Shown: positions 61,226-64,000 of the stretch, one piece after another | How positions within the stretch are numbered: position 1 is the stretch's first letter | Layout of the letters: each line of letters opens with the position of its first letter | Origin: Geotrypetes seraphini | Lineage: Eukaryota; Chordata; Amphibia; Gymnophiona; Dermophiidae | Direction: 5' to 3' | Length of the DNA: 64,000 bases | Assembly (NCBI RefSeq): GCF_902459505.1 | Contig: NC_047096.1 | Location: 4,340,001 to 4,404,000 of the forward strand | The notes under the pieces: model-generated | The model's input: only the letters and a program-made list of their open reading frames with translations | Database searches by the model: none | What the model was told of the DNA's origin: nothing | Position numbers and translations under genes: made by a program

Positions 61226-61339
61226 AGAGCCACAACAGAATCAGACAAACTGACCATTTGAAAAATAAAAGATAGAGCTCCCACTCACAGACAGTCAGCA
61301 GTTTTAATCTGCTTCCAGCTGTAGGCTGAATTAACCCCA

Positions 61340-61975
61340 GATATTCAATGTTGGACCATGTCCGGGCTCTTCCATTGAATACTGAAGACTACTGCAACCT
61401 CTCTTCCACTAAACCATCTTTCTCCCCTTCAATCTATTCAGAACTCTGCTGCACATCTCATATTTTGCCAGTGTCGCTATGCCTCATTACCCCTTTCCTC
61501 AAGTCACTTCATTGGCTCCCTATCTATTTCCGCATAGAGTTCAAACTGCTCTTACTGACTTATAAATGTATTTGCTCCTCAGCTCCTCAGTATCTCTCCT
61601 CACACTCCCCCCAGGTACTCTGTTCACCGGGTAAGTCTCTCTTATCCGTACCCTTCTCCTTTACAGCCAGCTCCAGACTCCGTCCCTTCTACTTTGCTGC
61701 ACCGTATGCCTGGAACAAACCGCCTGACTTGGTACGTCAAGCTCCATCTCTAGCAGTCTTCAAATCCAGGCTCAAAGCCCCCTTCTTTGAAGCTGCTTCA
61801 ATTCCAAACTCCAACCCATCTTCTAAACCCCAATATCTGTCATATCATTCCCTCTGTAATTCCCCCACCTGAGCCCTGTGTCTTGTCTAGATTGTCTCTT
61901 CCATGTTTTGATGCACAGTCACAGTTTTTCAAGCCCAGCCTTCTGCCCCATTTCCAGCATTCCCTGTTCATTCTT
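61340..61975 (+). mobile_element. L2-like LINE, RT thumb and 3' part
   Basis: An open frame of 174 codons (61348-61872) has DYCNL, LKSLHWLPIYFRIEFKLLLL, PQYLSSHSP, AAPYAWNKPPDLV and LAVFKSRLKAPFFE, the canonical L2/CR1-group RT end. Intact frame suggests moderate age. Just upstream is a scrap of CR1 3' end (minus, 60485-60575). Confidence 0.85.
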
Positions 61976-62018
61976 TGAATGAGACTGATGCAAACATGAG
62001 CTCTTGTCTTTCTTGCAG

Positions 62019-62151
62019 TTCCTGTTCTTGGATAGAGGATTCTGAGAGCCCTTCAGTGAAGGAAGATGGTGGTCTGGTGGTCTGGGACAACGTCTGCCTT
62101 CATGTTCAATGTGATGGTGTCTTTGAGTCTCATCACTGCCGCTCACAGTTA
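62019..62151 (+). CDS. Candidate exon of an unknown gene
   Basis: A good acceptor (TTGTCTTTCTTGCAG) is followed by 133 nt open in one phase (phase 2 to 0) up to a GTAACG donor. It reads SCSWIEDSESPSVKEDGG then VVWDNVCLHVQCDGVFESHH and CRSQL. Four cysteines suggest a secreted protein, but I recognise no domain. It follows an L2 fragment and could be chance. In human the next genes are C4BPA and CD55. Confidence 0.2.
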
Positions 62152-62399
62152 GTAACGTAACACTTCTCATTTTATCAGTTTTTCAGTACTGAGCCTGCAG
62201 AGTGAAAGAGGTTTTGCTTAAAATATGTGGGGAAGTAATTTTAAAAAGGTTTTTACAATGGTGTGTGTGTACCATGTCTAGGTCTTCCTGCAGGCGTAGT
62301 TTGGATGGAGAAGAGATAGAAATAAGAACATAAGAATAGTCCTACTGGGTCAGACAAATGGTCCATCTAGCCCAGTCCTGTTTCCAACAGTGGCCAATC

Positions 62400-62628
62400 C
62401 AAGTCACAAATACCTGGCAGAAACCCACATAGCATCAACATTCCAGAACCCCAGAGAGCAGCAACATTCCATGCAAAATCCCCAAAGAGTAGCAAGATTC
62501 CGGAACCCCAGAGAGCAGCAACATTCCATGTGTAATCCCCAAAGAGTAGCAAGATTCCAGAACCCCAGAGAGCAGCAACATTCAATGCGGAATCCCCATA
62601 GAGTAGCAAGATTCCAGAACCCTAGAGA
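62400..62628. repeat. 57-bp minisatellite grown from CR1 3' UTR, left block
   Basis: GCAGCAACATTCC recurs at 62458, 62515 and 62572. The unit combines CCCCAAAGAGTAGCAAGATT and CCAGAACCCCAGAGAGCAGC. Plain CR1 copies (42029-42395) hold the same phrases only once or twice. The right block is 63728-64000. Confidence 0.9.
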
Positions 62629-62892
62629 ATACTGAAAGGAATCGACAAAATAGAGCAGAGATTATTTACATTGTCCAATTTGACACGGACAAGAGGACAT
62701 GAAATGAAGCTAAGGGGGGGACAAGTTCAGGACTAATATCAGGAAGTTCTGCTTCACACAGAGAGTGGTTGACATCTGGAATACTCTCCCAGGGGAGATT
62801 ATTGCGGAATCGACAGTCCTAGGCTTCAAAAGCAAACTAGATGCATATCTCCTTGAGAGAGGCATATAAAGATATGGTTGGCTATAAAATAA

Positions 62893-63612
62893 CAAGTATA
62901 TTAGGCACTTGAATATATCTTTATAAGGCCAAAAAATCTAAGAAGCATCAAAAACTAAGCCTCAATTAAAGTTAATATATTCGTTTATGACCTCAGCAGT
63001 ACAAACTGTGAGAAAGACTTCATTCACAGTATAACTTGCACTAAAGTCTTCATCGGTCAGATTTTTTATCTCAAATCTTATTAATTTATTTATTTTTATT
63101 TAGTTTTCAAAATAACTTAAGAGATAATACTCATCTCATTATCAGAGCATAGCAGGGGTTCTTCACCGACATAGGCTATGTTTCGCCATACAAGGCTTTG
63201 TCAAGGTAATCCCCTTTCTTATGCCGATTCCACATTCGCTGCCATCATTGTAGTTTAGTTCAAAAACATTGTAGTTTAGTTCAAAAGTTTTTGAACTAAA
63301 CTACAATGATGGCAGCGAATGTGGAATCGGCATAAGAAAGGGGATTACCTTGACAAAGCCTTGTATGGCGAAACATAGCCTATGTCGGTGAAGAACCCCT
63401 GCTATGCTCTGATAATGAGATGAGTATTATCTCTTAAGTTATTTTGAAAACTAAATAAAAATAAATTAATTAATAAGATTTGAGATTAAAAATCTGACCG
63501 ATGAAGACTTTAGTGCAAGTTATACTGTGAATGAAGTCTTTCTCACAGTTTGTACTGCTGAGGTCATAAACGAATATATTAACTTTAATTGAGGCTTAGT
63601 TTTTGATGCTTC
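62893..63612. mobile_element. 720-bp foldback element, nearly perfect 326-bp arms, 15-bp target duplication
   Basis: Arms 62942-63267 and 63287-63612 are inverted copies, equal in length and about 99% identical, around a 19-bp spacer. A 49-nt unpaired extension lies at the left end only. Exact TTGGCTATAAAATAA repeats flank it (62878-62892 and 63613-63627). Each arm has a hammerhead-like motif. AATAAAAATAAATTAATTAA-type sequence lies in each arm. Non-coding. Confidence 0.92.
63340..63399 (+). ncRNA. Hammerhead-ribozyme-like motif (mirror copy at 63155-63214, minus)
   Basis: In order: stem I side GGGG...ACC, core TTGACAA (consensus CUGANGA, two differences), stem II GCC-TTGTAT-GGC, GAAA exactly, stem III CATA-GCC-TATG, then T-C at the cleavage-site positions, and stem I side GGT...ACCCC. 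This is the full type I hammerhead layout. The core differences (C to T and G to A) make activity doubtful. Confidence 0.5.
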
Positions 63613-64000
63613 TTGGCTATAAAATAAGCCAGGTGTATACCTGGCAGGGCCTCCGCGTGTGCGGATCGCCGGACTTGATGGACCGAAGGTCTGATCCGGA
63701 GATGGCGCTTCAAAAAAAAAAAAAAAATGCGGAATCCCCATAGAGTAGCAAGATTCCAGAACCCCAGAGAGCAGCAATATTCCATGCAGAATCCCCAAAG
63801 AGTAACAAGATTCCAGAACCCCAGAGAGTAGCAACATTCCATGTGGAATCCCCAAAGAGTAGCAAGATTCCAGAACCCCAGAGAACAGCAACATTCCATG
63901 CGGAATCCCCAAAGAGTAGCAAGATTCTGGAACCCAAGAGAGTAGCAAGATTCCAGAACCCCAGAGAGCAGCAACATTCTATGCGGAATCCCCAAACAGT

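Larger units (their letters stand above)
62629..63727 (+). mobile_element. CR1 3' piece with a poly(A) tail and 43-bp flanking repeat
   Basis: 62629-62892 and 63613-63711 together match the CR1 at 10022-10370, but the copy ends GATGGCGCTTC followed by 16 A instead of the CR1 octamer tail. It is flanked by a 43-bp repeat (62586-62628 and 63728-63770, one mismatch) that contains the variant CCCCATAGAGTAGC found in no other unit of the array. Confidence 0.8.
62323..64000. mobile_element. Four-level nest: CR1 (minus) with minisatellite, CR1 (plus) with poly(A), foldback element
   Basis: The outermost layer is a minus-strand CR1 3' end starting AAGAACATAAGAATAGTCC (62323), whose UTR motif has grown into a 57-bp tandem repeat (62400-62628 and 63728-64000). 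A plus-strand CR1 piece (62629-63727) splits it, and a foldback element (62893-63612) splits that. The outer element continues past the window edge. Confidence 0.85.

Noticed and set aside
61348-61872. Intact 174-codon frame as a host gene
   Set aside because: The motifs LHWLPI, PYAWN and FKSRLKAPFFE are those of an L2-group LINE.
63520-63995. Minus-strand frames with repeated SGVLESCYSLGIPHG-type units
   Set aside because: They are the translation of the 57-bp minisatellite and a CR1 tail, not a repeat protein.

Overview
The window is vertebrate nuclear DNA: large spliced genes with GT-AG introns lie in a sea of CR1, L2-like and L1 LINEs, tRNA/CORE-type SINEs and many small DNA transposons. 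Gene order is YOD1 (minus, first coding exon only) - PFKFB2 (plus, complete) - a C4BP-family complement regulator (plus), which matches the YOD1-PFKFB2-C4BPB order of human 1q32. The mix of active-looking CR1, L1 and hAT elements suggests a non-mammalian tetrapod. An amphibian such as a caecilian is my best guess, by inference only.

Layout. 1-1317 is YOD1 intron 1 with a tandem repeat inside a probable DNA element. 1318-1525 is YOD1 exon 1. 1526-1796 is a GC-rich head-to-head promoter plus the non-coding first exon of PFKFB2. 3672-34355 holds 14 coding exons of PFKFB2 whose phases all join, giving a 521-residue bifunctional 6-phosphofructo-2-kinase/fructose-2,6-bisphosphatase with intact kinase P-loop, phosphatase histidines and C-terminal phospho-sites. 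The introns carry most of the repeats. 34356-51065 is intergenic: nested SINE/MITE/foldback insertions, a Rab39/42-like pseudogene piece, a 105-bp satellite array and many LINE fragments. 51066-57649 is the C4BP-like gene: signal exon, one sushi exon broken by a hAT MITE, a Ser/Thr/Pro linker exon, an intact sushi exon and a C-terminal oligomerisation exon. 57650-64000 is repeats, ending in a four-level nest.

The gene functions are independent: YOD1 is a deubiquitinase, PFKFB2 sets fructose-2,6-bisphosphate and so glycolytic flux, and C4BP controls the classical complement pathway.

The most unusual material is a set of three foldback elements of unrelated sequence (35080-35605, 51306-51755, 62893-63612). 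They share long inverted arms, an unpaired 40-50 nt extension at one end only, and 12-15 bp target duplications. Two of them carry folds that resemble hammerhead ribozymes. This architecture resembles paired inverted terminal repeats of Penelope-like retroelements, but without any coding sequence.
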